Assembly (NCBI RefSeq): GCF_017942225.1
Contig: NZ_JAGKSD010000002.1
Location: 154,627-218,626 of the forward strand
From: Corynebacterium sp. Marseille-P3884
GTDB lineage: Bacteria > Actinomycetota > Actinomycetes > Mycobacteriales > Mycobacteriaceae
Direction of reading: 5' to 3'
DNA: 64,000 nucleotides
In this document: positions 51,124 to 60,378 of the stretch, in pieces
Numbering within the stretch: position 1 is the stretch's first letter
How the letters are laid out: each line of letters starts with the position of its first letter
Notes under the pieces: model-generated
The model's database searches: none
The model's input: only the letters and a program-made list of their open reading frames with translations
Told to the model about the DNA's origin: nothing
Program-made: the position numbers and the translations under genes

Positions 51124-51522
51124 TTAGCCGATGTGGCTGAGCTCGGGTGTGTTGTGCACCTGCTCGACGAACTCGGCGACGCCAGCTTCATCGCCGCCGG
51201 TATCGATCGCGACCTTCGCGCCGTTGACGAACTCGAGCACGAGCACATCGGCTTTCGGCTCTTGGTGGAGTGCGGCCAGCTTTGAAACGGGAACCTTGCT
51301 CTCGCCGTCACCGGCATCGTAGGTCAGCGTTCCATCATTGATGGCGACGGAGTGCTTCTCACCAAACGGAATCAGCACGACACCCAAGGCGAGACCGATA
51401 ACGAGTGCGATCACGTAATCGTCGAAAAGCAGTCCGAAAACGACCATGAAACTGAGCGCCGTCCCGAGGCCAAGAGTCCAGTCCTCCTCTTTCATCTCCC
51501 ATTTCAACTCGTTGCTGCCCAT
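51124..51522 (-). CDS. Small membrane protein with PH-like C-terminal domain (paralogue 2)
   Basis: 132 residues: two membrane helices (about 16-54), then EKHSVAINDGTLTYDAGDGESKVPVSKLAALHQE…VAEFVEQVHN, parallel to the 124-residue neighbour. Probably a tandem duplication. Function unknown. Confidence 0.65.
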   Translation of the reverse strand: MGSNELKWEMKEEDWTLGLGTALSFMVVFGLLFDDYVIALVIGLALGVVLIPFGEKHSVAINDGTLTYDAGDGESKVPVSKLAALHQEPKADVLVLEFVNGAKVAIDTGGDEAGVAEFVEQVHNTPELSHIG

Positions 51523-51589
51523 GCCTCCATTTTAGAACTTTCGAATGATAAGGGACCTATTACGAAAGCTTATGTGTCCAACCCCATAG

Positions 51590-52492
51590 CTAATGAGGCG
51601 TGGGCGCGATGGCTTCAGCCATGTCCGCCGCCGCGCGGTAGTTCGCGGCGGTCGCGATCAGCGTGCGCCCGGGTTCCGCATACACGTCGATCGCGGTTTC
51701 CGCCGGGTCGATCTGCAGTCGGTCGAAGATACGAAAGACCTCGCGCGGCTCCATCACCGGCACCGCGATCCGGGCGCCGCGGTCTCGCGCGCCGGCCAAC
51801 CCGTCGAGGTCCACGTCGCCTGCCAGATCGACGGTGAACCAATCCGCGCCACACAACGGCTCCGGGCTGTTGAGCAGGTGCTCGCCGAAACGCCCGAGCA
51901 CGTCCAGTACGCGCTCGTCCGGCACCGCGGGAATCTCCTCGTAGTCGGTCGCGCCTGTCACCGCGCCGCACCGAACACGCCCGAGCATCGGCTCGTCGAG
52001 CTGCAGGAGCGTGCGCACGCCGAAACGCTTTTCGACGTCTCCCCTATGCTCCTCCACCCCGTGTAGCAGCGCATCGGCGATATCCCGTGTCGCGCCGCGG
52101 TCGGTGATCATGCGGTGGCCGTTGCCCATCTCCAATTGGGCGGCGAGTGTCCACGGCCCGACGAGCTGAACTTTGAGTTCAGTGACCTTGCCGGCCCACA
52201 GCTCCTCGAGCGCGTCGAGATCTCTTTCGAATTGGTCGCGTGCGCGCATGGTTGCGATTTGCGGACGCCGCGTGACCCGCCACGACCGTGGCCCGATGTC
52301 CAGGTTCAGTGGCAACAGCGCCGCGGTGCGGCCGACCGCATCAGATCCGACACCGCGTGCAGGAAGCTGCGGGATGTGCGGCGTCGGCGATTCCGAGAGC
52401 ACAACGTCTGCCGCTTGAGCGAAGTCGGTGCCGGGAAGCGAGCCGAGCCCGAAGGCTGTCATTTCGCGGCGCGAAACCGGAGGCATATTCAC
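51590..52492 (-). CDS. MetE C-terminal-like (cobalamin-independent methionine synthase-related) protein
   Basis: About 300 residues, one TIM-barrel domain. FGLGSLPGTDFAQAADVV, VTELKVQLVGPWTLAAQLEM, LLQLDEPML and ADWFTVDLAGDVDLDGL correspond to the UROD/MetE-like fold. The Cys/His zinc ligands of true MetE are not clearly all present, so the reaction is uncertain. The gene precedes mnmA-type genes in related corynebacteria as I recall. Start uncertain: GTG 52492 lies 8 bases after a TAGACT box (leaderless); ATGs at 52486 and 52462 are alternatives. Confidence 0.75.
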   Translation of the reverse strand: MNMPPVSRREMTAFGLGSLPGTDFAQAADVVLSESPTPHIPQLPARGVGSDAVGRTAALLPLNLDIGPRSWRVTRRPQIATMRARDQFERDLDALEELWAGKVTELKVQLVGPWTLAAQLEMGNGHRMITDRGATRDIADALLHGVEEHRGDVEKRFGVRTLLQLDEPMLGRVRCGAVTGATDYEEIPAVPDERVLDVLGRFGEHLLNSPEPLCGADWFTVDLAGDVDLDGLAGARDRGARIAVPVMEPREVFRIFDRLQIDPAETAIDVYAEPGRTLIATAANYRAAADMAEAIAPTPH

Positions 52493-52536
52493 ACGAAAGA
52501 GTCTATAGATTACGGTGCCCGGTTAATATGCTCCCC

Positions 52537-52908
52537 ATGGCACTTGAACAATTCTCCGGGTGGACATTCATTTCTCCCTGCCCGATTCCGAACGATGTAC
52601 ATGAGTTGATGGCCCCTGGCGAGCAACCACTTCAGGCGTTCAAAACAGTACGTGACTCGGCAATCTTCACAAACAAACGGCTTATTGTGAGAGATTCACA
52701 AGGCCTGTCGGGCAAGAAAGTCGAGATGTACTCCATCCCCTTCAAGAACGTAACAATGTGGTCGACTGAAAATGCAGGAAAGATGCTCGACTGGAATGCC
52801 GAATTAGAAATGTGGACCAGAGCTGGTCACATCAAAATCAATCTCTCCAAGGGAATCGATATCCGGGCAATCGACCGGCTCATCGCGAGCTGCGTTTTGA
52901 GCGCTTAG
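52537..52908 (+). CDS. PH-domain protein (bPH type)
   Basis: About 123 residues from MALEQFSGWTF (ATG at 52528 adds three). Soluble bacterial PH-like domain: LMAPGEQPLQAFKTVRDSAIFTNKRLIVRDSQGLSGKKVEMYSIPFKNVTMWSTE, which contains the typical FTNKRLI…YSIPFKNI pattern. Lower GC than its neighbours. A TAGATT box upstream overlaps the -10 of the divergent MetE-like gene. Confidence 0.8.
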   Translation: MALEQFSGWTFISPCPIPNDVHELMAPGEQPLQAFKTVRDSAIFTNKRLIVRDSQGLSGKKVEMYSIPFKNVTMWSTENAGKMLDWNAELEMWTRAGHIKINLSKGIDIRAIDRLIASCVLSA

Positions 52909-52937
52909 GGCCTCGACTCTTCCGTAACTGCCTTTCA

Positions 52938-54032
52938 CTAACTAGCAGACTCCGTCCCGCAGATCGTGCCGGAACCCAGGACGATATCGCCGTGCCCGTC
53001 CGGGTCCGGCAGGTAAAGCACGGCGGCCTGGCCGCGCGCGACGCCGGAAAGAGGCTCGGTGAGAGCCAAGGTCATGGTGTCGGCATCTACATCGACGTGC
53101 GCGCGGCACGGCACGACACCACCGTGGGCGCGGATCTGCACGTTGGCGTCGAATTCCCCCTCCATCGAAGGGTGAAGCACCTTGAGGCGGTCGGCGTGGA
53201 TGGTGGTCACGTCGAGGGCGGCGCGCGGTCCGACGGTGACGGTGCCGGTGTCGGCGTCGATATCAGTGACATATCGCGGCTTGCCGTCGGCGGCGGGCAC
53301 GCGGATATTCAGCCCCTTGCGCTGCCCGATCGTGTACTGGAACGCACCGTCGTGCTCCTTGAGCTCCGCGCCGTCCTGGTCGACGATCATGCCGGGGCGC
53401 ATGCCGATGGACTTCCCCAAAAACGCCTGGGTATTGCCGTCCGGGATGAAGCAGATGTCGTAGGAATCAGGCTTGGACGCGGTGGAGAAACCATAGGCGG
53501 CGGCTTCCTCACGGATCTGCGGCTTCTCGGTGTCGCCGACTGGGAAGATGCAGCGGTCCAGCTCGTCGCGGGTCATCACGCCGAGCACATAGGACTGGTC
53601 CTTCTGCGCGTCGGTGGAGCGGCGGAGGTTGCCGGCGTCGTCGATAAGCGCGTAGTGCCCTGTCGCGATCGCGTCGAAGCCGAGCGTGACCGCGCGCTCG
53701 AGGAGTGCTGCGAACTTGATTTTCTCGTTGCATCGCAGACACGGGTTGGGGGTCTCGCCGCGCGCGTAACTGTCCACGAAATCGTCGATGACGTCTTCTT
53801 TGAAGCGGTCCGAGAAATCCCACACGTAGAACGGAATGCCCAGCTTGTCGCACACACGGCGCGCGTCAGCGGAATCCTCGATCGAGCAGCATCCGCGCGC
53901 GGATTCGCGGGTCTGCTGCGCGTCCTTGCTCAAGGCGAGGTGAACGCCGACGACGTCGTGTCCGGCATCGACAAGCCGCGCCGCCGCCACAGAGGAATCG
54001 ACGCCGCCACTCATTGCTGCCAAAACTCGCAC
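52938..54032 (-). CDS. mnmA: tRNA-specific 2-thiouridylase
   Basis: 364 residues from GTG 54032 ([18 protein letters not shown]). PP-loop SGGVDSS, first catalytic Cys in [12 protein letters not shown], second in DICFIPDG, and C-terminal beta barrels. Thiolates U34 of Glu, Gln and Lys tRNAs using sulfur from a cysteine desulfurase; one is encoded at 60379. The upstream open frame is non-conserved. Confidence 0.96.
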   Translation of the reverse strand: MRVLAAMSGGVDSSVAAARLVDAGHDVVGVHLALSKDAQQTRESARGCCSIEDSADARRVCDKLGIPFYVWDFSDRFKEDVIDDFVDSYARGETPNPCLRCNEKIKFAALLERAVTLGFDAIATGHYALIDDAGNLRRSTDAQKDQSYVLGVMTRDELDRCIFPVGDTEKPQIREEAAAYGFSTASKPDSYDICFIPDGNTQAFLGKSIGMRPGMIVDQDGAELKEHDGAFQYTIGQRKGLNIRVPAADGKPRYVTDIDADTGTVTVGPRAALDVTTIHADRLKVLHPSMEGEFDANVQIRAHGGVVPCRAHVDVDADTMTLALTEPLSGVARGQAAVLYLPDPDGHGDIVLGSGTICGTESAS

Positions 54033-54138
54033 GTGGCGTGAGTGTAGTCGCGTCACCGCAGGACGAAAAATACCCGGCGCGCAAAGTGGTACCACGGTAC
54101 GACGACAGCGGTGCGCGCGGAAATTACGCTGGCGAAGC

Positions 54139-55263
54139 ATGACCAAACATATCGCGGCCGTGCGTGTCCGGCCCCGAGACGTCGCCCTGGCGCTCGTGCT
54201 CGCGGCGATGTGCCTCATCAGTCCACTCGCAGACGGTTTCAGCGTGCTCGACGGGGCGCTTCTCGTGTGCGCGGCAGCCGCGCCGTTCACCCGCGGGCGC
54301 TGGCCGTGGGCGACCATCGCAATCTGTGCTGCGGTGCTAGCGGCCTGCGCATTCCCCGAGAGCCTGCCGACCGGGACGATCGGTGTGGCGATGTTCACCA
54401 CCTACATCGTCGCGCGCCACCTTCCCGCACCCGCGCGCTACATTGTGGCCGCCACGCTCCTCGCGGGCGACATCGCCGCGACGGTGTTCATCGCCCCGGC
54501 CCTGCCGCTTGCGGAGCGCGCGCAGTACATCGCGTGGAGCGTCACGTTGCTCACCGTCGCGTTCCTCGTCGGCGAGTTGCGGCGCCGCGCGGAGGAAGCG
54601 GCGGCAAAGGAAGTGCAGATCCAGCTCGCGCGCCAGCGGGAGGAATTCGAGCGCGAGGCAGCGGAACAGCGCGCGCATCTCGCCCGGGAGATCCACGACA
54701 TCGTGACGCATTCGCTCACCGTCATCGTGGCGCAGGCCGACGGCGCACGCTACGGTGCCTCGCCCGACGACGCGCTGCGCACCATCAGCTCGGTCGGCCG
54801 CGAGTCGCTGCGCCAGATGCGCGGCGTCGTGGGGCTACTGCGTGGCGGGGAGCAGCGCCCAGTCGAGCCGCTTGTTCCGGCGCTTGACATCGACGGACTC
54901 GTCGCCACCAGCCGCGCGGGCGGACTCGACATCGACTACAGCGTCGACGGCACCCCACCCGCACTCGACCCGGGTACGACGCTGACAATCCACCGCATCG
55001 TCCAAGAGGCGCTCACCAACGCGATGAAGCACGGCGACGGTACCGCGCGGCTCGCCGTGTCCTGGCACCCGGACGAGGTCGCCGTCTACCTTGAAAACGG
55101 TTTCACTCCCGGCACCGCTCACCAGCACGGTCACGGTCTGCGCGGCATGCGCGAGCGAGCATCGCTTATCGACGGCACACTTACCTCCTCCCCCTCCGAC
55201 CACCACACCTGGGTCACCGAAGCTCGCTTGCCCCTGCAGCGTACAGATAGGGTCGAACCATGA
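54139..55263 (+). CDS. Sensor histidine kinase (NarL-system type)
   Basis: 374 residues. Four to six N-terminal membrane helices with almost no extracytoplasmic domain (about 15-150), coiled linker, HisKA_3 box [17 protein letters not shown] with the phospho-His near 190, and HATPase with [12 protein letters not shown] and [11 protein letters not shown]. Such intramembrane-sensing kinases typically detect membrane-active antibiotics with an ABC transporter. 4-base overlap with the regulator gene. Confidence 0.92.
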   Translation: MTKHIAAVRVRPRDVALALVLAAMCLISPLADGFSVLDGALLVCAAAAPFTRGRWPWATIAICAAVLAACAFPESLPTGTIGVAMFTTYIVARHLPAPARYIVAATLLAGDIAATVFIAPALPLAERAQYIAWSVTLLTVAFLVGELRRRAEEAAAKEVQIQLARQREEFEREAAEQRAHLAREIHDIVTHSLTVIVAQADGARYGASPDDALRTISSVGRESLRQMRGVVGLLRGGEQRPVEPLVPALDIDGLVATSRAGGLDIDYSVDGTPPALDPGTTLTIHRIVQEALTNAMKHGDGTARLAVSWHPDEVAVYLENGFTPGTAHQHGHGLRGMRERASLIDGTLTSSPSDHHTWVTEARLPLQRTDRVEP

Positions 55264-55946
55264 CCTTTTCCATTGGTCTCGTCGACGACCAGCTGCTCTT
55301 CCTCCACGGCATCCGCGCTGTCATCGACTCCCAGCCGGATTTGTCCGTGAGCTGGCTTGCCGGCAACGGTGAGGAAGCCCTGGAGGCGATGACCGCGGAC
55401 CCCGTCGACATCGTGCTCATGGACATCCAGATGCCAGTGCTCGACGGCATTGCGACCACACGCCAGTTCTCGCAGCGTTTTCCCGGCGCGAAGGTGATCA
55501 TCCTGACCACATTCGACGATGAGGGCTACGTCATGGGGGCATTGTCCGCGGGGGCGAGCGGATTCCTGCTCAAAGACGCCGAACCGGACACGCTTCTAAG
55601 CGGGATCCGCACCACAGCAGCAGGCGATGCGGTGATTTCGCCGAGGGCGACGAAACGGATCGTCGATAAGCTCAGCTCTTCTTCTGCTGAGGCCGATATT
55701 CCGCTGTCGCCCGCCGACCGTCTCGCATTGGACGAGTTGACCGAACGCGAAACCGAGATCCTGGTCGCCGTCGGCCGTGGCTGGACGAACACGGAGATCG
55801 CCGAGCGGATGTTCATCTCGATGCCGACTGTGAAGACGCACGTCGGGCGTGTGCTCGCCAAAACGCACTCGCGCGACCGCGTCCATGCCGCGCTGTTCGC
55901 GTACCGGACTGGGCTCGTCGCGCGCGCGGACCTACTGGATTCTTAA
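55260..55946 (+). CDS. NarL/LuxR-family response regulator
   Basis: 228 residues. Receiver with phospho-Asp in VDIVLMDIQMPVLDG and Lys in GFLLKDAEPD; C-terminal LuxR helix-turn-helix ELTERETEILVAVGRGWTNTEIAERMFISMPTVKTHVGRVLAK. Partner of the overlapping kinase; probable target is the downstream ABC operon. Confidence 0.94.
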   Translation: MTFSIGLVDDQLLFLHGIRAVIDSQPDLSVSWLAGNGEEALEAMTADPVDIVLMDIQMPVLDGIATTRQFSQRFPGAKVIILTTFDDEGYVMGALSAGASGFLLKDAEPDTLLSGIRTTAAGDAVISPRATKRIVDKLSSSSAEADIPLSPADRLALDELTERETEILVAVGRGWTNTEIAERMFISMPTVKTHVGRVLAKTHSRDRVHAALFAYRTGLVARADLLDS

Positions 55947-55955
55947 GCCGCGTCA

Positions 55956-55965
55956 TACCCGGGTA
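55956..55965 (+). promoter_or_regulatory. Palindrome upstream of the ABC transporter genes
   Basis: TACCCGGGTA is a perfect palindrome in the 83-base gap between the response regulator and the ABC ATPase. The half TACCCGG also occurs at 54071-54077 upstream of the kinase, next to the palindrome GTGGTACCAC (54086-54095). A regulator site is possible but unproven. Confidence 0.3.
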
Positions 55966-56029
55966 GGACGGCGGAAATCATGCCCCGCGCCGACGCGGAA
56001 CCTGCTGGTTGTGCGGGAACCTTGAGGGC

Positions 56030-56947
56030 ATGGAGACATCATCAATCATCAGGACAGAAGGTCTGACGAAGACCTACGGCGGCACGACCGTCGTCAACAA
56101 TCTTGCCTTGGACGTTGCGGCCGGTACCGTGCACGGGCTGCTCGGTCCGAACGGCTCGGGCAAGTCGACCACCATGAAGATGCTGCTGGGGCTTGTCACG
56201 CCCACCAGCGGCGAGATCAACATGCTCGGGCGGCCCATGAACCGTACGAACCGGTCCGAGGTGCTCGCCGGCGTCGGATCGCTCATCGAGGCGCCGTCCG
56301 CGTACCCGCACCTCACCGGCGGCGAGAACATGAAGATCGCGTCGCGGCTCTTCGGCGCCTCGGAAGCCAATGCGCGACGCGCCATCGAGCTCGTGCGCCT
56401 GAGCGGCCACATGGACAAGCTAGTCAAGAACTACTCGCTCGGCATGAAGCAACGCCTCGGCATCGCGATGGCGCTCGCCCGCGACCCGCAGCTGCTCATT
56501 CTCGACGAGCCCACCAACGGCCTCGACCCCGCCGGCATCGAGGAAATCCGCGCGCTCATCGTGAGCCTCGCCCGCGACGAAGGCCGCACGGTGCTGGTGT
56601 CTAGCCACCTGCTCTCCGAAATCGAGAAAATGGCCTCGAATCTGACCATCATCGACCGCGGCACGCTCATTTTCCAGGGCTCGCAGCAACAGCTTTACGA
56701 CGCCCAACTCCCCGACCTATTCATCCAAACCCCCTCCGCAGATGCCGCAGCCTCGCTACTGGCCGCCCTGCGCCCCGTTGCTGTGGATGGCGGAGTTGAA
56801 CTGCACGGGCTGAGCGACGGCCAGGTCGCCGATGTCTGCGCGCACCTGGTCAGCCACGGCGTTCCTCTGCACCAGGTGGTGCGCAAGCGCCGCAGCCTCG
56901 AGGAAATCTTCATCGGACTGACGGGACGGGAGGGTCTGAGCGCATGA
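56030..56947 (+). CDS. ABC exporter ATP-binding protein (lantibiotic-immunity/LnrL type)
   Basis: 305 residues from METSSIIRTEG. Walker A GPNGSGKST, signature YSLGMKQRLGIAMALA, Walker B LLILDEPTNGLDP, H-loop VSSHLLSE, and the C-terminal accessory domain with RRSLEEIFIGLT. Works with the two following permeases; overlaps the first by 4 bases. Confidence 0.93.
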   Translation: METSSIIRTEGLTKTYGGTTVVNNLALDVAAGTVHGLLGPNGSGKSTTMKMLLGLVTPTSGEINMLGRPMNRTNRSEVLAGVGSLIEAPSAYPHLTGGENMKIASRLFGASEANARRAIELVRLSGHMDKLVKNYSLGMKQRLGIAMALARDPQLLILDEPTNGLDPAGIEEIRALIVSLARDEGRTVLVSSHLLSEIEKMASNLTIIDRGTLIFQGSQQQLYDAQLPDLFIQTPSADAAASLLAALRPVAVDGGVELHGLSDGQVADVCAHLVSHGVPLHQVVRKRRSLEEIFIGLTGREGLSA

Positions 56948-57690
56948 TCACCGAGATCGCTAAGCTGCGCCGCACCAAGGTGGTGCTGCTCGGATTCCTG
57001 CTGTCCGCGGGCATTGTGCTGTTCGCCGGCATGAATCTCTTCGCCGGGGGCCGCGTCGACGATTTCCTCTCGGACCCCGGGACGAACTGGGCCGGTCACA
57101 TTGTCGGCTTCTGCATAGCGCTGGAGTTTTTGTCGCCGCTGCAATTGGCGATCATCGCCAGCCGCGTGGCGGACACGGAGAACGTGGGCGGCGGGTGGCG
57201 CCTCAACGCAATTGCCGGGGTGCCGCCGGGCACGTTGATCGTGCGCAAATTCGTGGTGGCGGCGGTGCTCGTGGCCGTACTCAAGCTCGTCGAATTCGCC
57301 GCGGTCCTCGCATTGCCTCTTCTCCTGGGCGCCCCAACTCCAAGCTCCGAGATGCTGGCTACCTGGGCGCTTTTCGGACTCGGCGCGCTCGGAACCTCGC
57401 TTGCCCTGCTCGCTGTGATGCTGTGGCTGGCTGCGGTGACCGATTCGCAGATCGTCGTCCTCGCGATCGGCGTTGTCGGCGGATTCCTCGGCATTGCCGC
57501 ACTGCTCTCGCCGACGTGGTTGGCCGCCATCAACCCGTTCGGCTACTTCGCGATGCTCACCCCGTTCACCTTCGCCGACACAGGCATCGTGCCGACTGCT
57601 CCGCACTGGCTCGCGTGGGGCGTCTTCATCCTCGCGGCCGCCGCAGTCTTTCTCGCTGCAACCCGCATGCTCGACCGGAAGGAACTCTAG
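56944..57690 (+). CDS. ABC exporter permease 1
   Basis: 248 residues, six membrane helices, ABC-2 type (ABC2_membrane_4). It begins with the cytosolic lead helix ITEIAKLRRTKVVLLGF and has VADTENVGGGWRLNAIAGVPPG, the loop seen in MutE/EpiE-type immunity permeases. Confidence 0.85.
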   Translation: MITEIAKLRRTKVVLLGFLLSAGIVLFAGMNLFAGGRVDDFLSDPGTNWAGHIVGFCIALEFLSPLQLAIIASRVADTENVGGGWRLNAIAGVPPGTLIVRKFVVAAVLVAVLKLVEFAAVLALPLLLGAPTPSSEMLATWALFGLGALGTSLALLAVMLWLAAVTDSQIVVLAIGVVGGFLGIAALLSPTWLAAINPFGYFAMLTPFTFADTGIVPTAPHWLAWGVFILAAAAVFLAATRMLDRKEL

Positions 57691-57694
57691 AACC

Positions 57695-58444
57695 ATGGAT
57701 CTTCTGCGCAACGACCTTCTGAAATTCCGCCGGTCGCATATGTGGGCTGTGCTCACCCTCGTTCCGCTCATCGCGGTGGCGATGGGGGCCGGCAACTACT
57801 TCGGCAACCAAGGCCAACTTGAGGCCGGTTGGACCAGCTACCTCTCCCAGATCATGCTCTTCTACGGAATGATCTTCATGACCGCAGGCATCGCGATCAT
57901 CGCCTCCGCCGCCTGGCGCGTCGAGCACCGCGGCCACAACTGGCACTCCCTGCTCACCTCCACCCGCTCGGCGGGCGGCCTGACCGCCTCGAAGATCGCG
58001 GCGATCACGATCGCGGCCGCAGCGATGCAGGCGCTGCTCGTCGTCCTGGCCGTCGTGGTCGGACTTGCTGTCGGTGTCCCTGGCACCCCACCCGGCTCGT
58101 TTGTCGCGGTGGCGTTTCTCTCGCTGCTGCCCGCCGCCGCGGTGGCCGCGTGGCAGTCCTTCCTGTCGATGGTGATCCGCAGTTTCGCGGGCCCCGTCGC
58201 CATCGCTCTGGTCGCCAGCATCATCTCGTTCGGCATTCTCGCCTCAGGTGCGACGTTCGCCCGCTTCGTCCTGCCGCCGGGGCTGCTCTCCGACACCCTG
58301 TGGCTGGGAAGCAGCGCAGTCGCAGACGCCGGCGCGATCAGCGCGGCGACGGTCGTCCAAGTCGCTGTCGCCTCTGCTCTCCTCGCTCTGGCCGGATGGC
58401 TCTCCGCCACGGCCTATCTCCGGGCGACGGACGTGCGTCTGTAG
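57695..58444 (+). CDS. ABC exporter permease 2
   Basis: 249 residues, six membrane helices. It parallels permease 1: LLRNDLLKFRRSHMWAVLTLVPL at the start and WRVEHRGHNWHSLLTSTRSAGGL as coupling loop (MutG/EpiG type). Four bases after permease 1. The pair plus the ATPase form a heteromeric exporter or immunity pump. Confidence 0.85.
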   Translation: MDLLRNDLLKFRRSHMWAVLTLVPLIAVAMGAGNYFGNQGQLEAGWTSYLSQIMLFYGMIFMTAGIAIIASAAWRVEHRGHNWHSLLTSTRSAGGLTASKIAAITIAAAAMQALLVVLAVVVGLAVGVPGTPPGSFVAVAFLSLLPAAAVAAWQSFLSMVIRSFAGPVAIALVASIISFGILASGATFARFVLPPGLLSDTLWLGSSAVADAGAISAATVVQVAVASALLALAGWLSATAYLRATDVRL

Positions 58445-58455
58445 TCTCGGCGGTT

Positions 58456-59250
58456 ATGGCCCAGAAAAGCGAGACCTTCGAGATCGACACCGGCATCGCG
58501 GAAATCATCCACGAACCGGACGGGTCGATGCTCCTCATGGTCAACGGCGTGCCCAGTTCGCACATCGTGCCGGGTGAGCCGGAGCGGCTCGATTTCTCGT
58601 ACATGCGCTGGATCGCAGCCGCGATCGAGGAGACGCGTTCGTGGGAGAAGCCCCGCTTGACGCATCTCGGCGGGGCCGGGTGCTCGCTGCCGCGCTATTT
58701 CGCGCACGTGTGGCCGCATTCGCGCAACACGGTCGTCGAATGGGACATGGACTTGGCGCAGCTCGCGCGCGAGAAATTCGACATCCCGCGCTCCCCGCTC
58801 GTCAAAATCCGCGTGGGCGACGCGCGTGAAGTCACCGACGGCTTCGTCGACGCATCCCGCGACGTCATCATCCGCGACGTCTTCGAATCAGCGACAACGC
58901 CGCGCAGCTTGACGACGCTCCCCTTCTACCACTCCTGCCTCCGCTCCCTCTCGTCAACAGGCCTTTATGTCGCCAACTGCGGGTCCCGCGGCGACCTGAC
59001 CGAGGCCCGCGAAGAGCTCGCCGGCATGGCAGAAGTCTTCCCCCACCTCGCCGTCATTGCCGACCCGCCGATGCTCAAAGGGCGCCGCTACGGCAACATC
59101 ATCTTGCTCGGCTCGCAGTCCGAGCTACGCGAAACCCCCGAGCTGACCCGCAGGTTGCTCGGGGGTGGGGTGCCCGCGCACTTCAAAGACGATGCGTGGG
59201 CTCGCGCCATGGCTGCATCCGCCACGCCGCGCCACGACGCTGACGCTTAG
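58456..59250 (+). CDS. Spermidine synthase-like methyltransferase-fold protein
   Basis: 264 residues. The SpeE-like Rossmann core is present: LTHLGGAGCSLPRYFAHVWP (SAM/dcSAM loop), TVVEWDMDLAQLAREKF, IRVGDAREV and DVIIRDVFES. The GGGDG loop of true spermidine synthases is GGAGC here and the N-terminal beta domain is short, so polyamine synthesis is doubtful. It follows the ABC operon by 12 bases and may be read through from it. Confidence 0.75.
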   Translation: MAQKSETFEIDTGIAEIIHEPDGSMLLMVNGVPSSHIVPGEPERLDFSYMRWIAAAIEETRSWEKPRLTHLGGAGCSLPRYFAHVWPHSRNTVVEWDMDLAQLAREKFDIPRSPLVKIRVGDAREVTDGFVDASRDVIIRDVFESATTPRSLTTLPFYHSCLRSLSSTGLYVANCGSRGDLTEAREELAGMAEVFPHLAVIADPPMLKGRRYGNIILLGSQSELRETPELTRRLLGGGVPAHFKDDAWARAMAASATPRHDADA

Positions 59251-59253
59251 TTC

Positions 59254-60327
59254 CTACTCGCTCGACCCAGCGCCCTGCTTATTCGCGTTGTCGAGCAGGA
59301 TGAGCAGGTCGCCGACGGAGTAGTCGTTGCCGACCATCATGTTGTTGAGGTCATCGACGGGCAGCGTGCCGTTTTCGACCTGGCGGCGCGCGGTGTCCGC
59401 GATGTTCTGGGCGTCGCCAGCATCGAAGCCGAAGGTCTGTGCCGCGCCCTCGACGTGCTGCGGCGAGAGTGCGCCAGATGCCAGGCCGAGGATCGCCGCG
59501 GCGAGCGCCGAGTTGGACTGCTCGAGGACGGCGAGGGAATCGGCGATGCCGCTGTCGATGTCCTTGTCCTGCAGCTGCTCGAGCAGACCGCCGGTGGCGT
59601 TGTGGTCGCCGGCGACAAACCGCACCCACTGGCCCTGGTTGCCGTTGAAGAGGTTCAAATCGACAGGCGTGTTAATGCCCGCAACGCGCCCCGATTCCGA
59701 ACGCTGCCAGATATCGACCTTGTCCCATCCGCCGACTGGGCCCGGCGCCTTGTTCTGGTACGCGGCGAGCCACAGCGGGTAGTCCGCGAACTCGCCGGTG
59801 TTGCCCATCTGCTCAAGCCAGAAATAGCGGTAGGTGTACATCATCGGGCGGCGGCCCGTCTTATTTTCGACTTCGGTGAGGAACGTGCGCGTCCATTCGC
59901 GCAGCTGCTCGGGGCTCAGTCCTTCGTCGACCTCGAGGTCGAGCACCGGCGGCAGGGTCGTCGCCGGGCCGGTGTTGATCACGTTGGCGAAGTTGTCGGC
60001 CTGCGCCACAGGGTCGTTGGCCGGGCGCGCGTAGTGGTACGCGCCGACGGTCATGCCCGCATCGAGCGCACCCTGCGCGAATTTCGCATACGCGTCATCG
60101 GTGTAGTCAGTGCCTTCGGTGGCTTTGATGATGGCGAAGCGGTGGTTGTCGCCGCGCACCGAATTCCATTCGATGGCGTTGCCGCCGGTGTCTTGGTGGT
60201 GGGAAACATCGACGCCGTTGACCCAGTCGGCACGGCTATCGGCGTTGACGGAACCAGCGGCCATGATGCTGCCGAAGGCAATGGCCGCGGATGCGATAAG
60301 GGCTGCAGGACGCAAAGAACGAGTCAT
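59254..60327 (-). CDS. Secreted GH25 lysozyme (muramidase)
   Basis: 357 residues from ATG 60327, with AAGGTG 7 bases upstream. Sec signal peptide (about 1-30, AAGSVNADS). GH25 barrel: VDVSHHQDT with catalytic Asp, PPVLDLEVDEG with the Asp/Glu pair, MMYTYRYFW, and DIWQRSESG. The last 120 residues are a helical C-terminal region (LLEQLQDKDIDSGIADSLAVLE…) without a recognised wall-binding repeat. Likely cell-wall remodelling. Confidence 0.9.
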   Translation of the reverse strand: MTRSLRPAALIASAAIAFGSIMAAGSVNADSRADWVNGVDVSHHQDTGGNAIEWNSVRGDNHRFAIIKATEGTDYTDDAYAKFAQGALDAGMTVGAYHYARPANDPVAQADNFANVINTGPATTLPPVLDLEVDEGLSPEQLREWTRTFLTEVENKTGRRPMMYTYRYFWLEQMGNTGEFADYPLWLAAYQNKAPGPVGGWDKVDIWQRSESGRVAGINTPVDLNLFNGNQGQWVRFVAGDHNATGGLLEQLQDKDIDSGIADSLAVLEQSNSALAAAILGLASGALSPQHVEGAAQTFGFDAGDAQNIADTARRQVENGTLPVDDLNNMMVGNDYSVGDLLILLDNANKQGAGSSE

Positions 60328-60378
60328 GGCAAGCACCTTAACTCACATTCGTCACACAAACCACACGCGACACACAAT

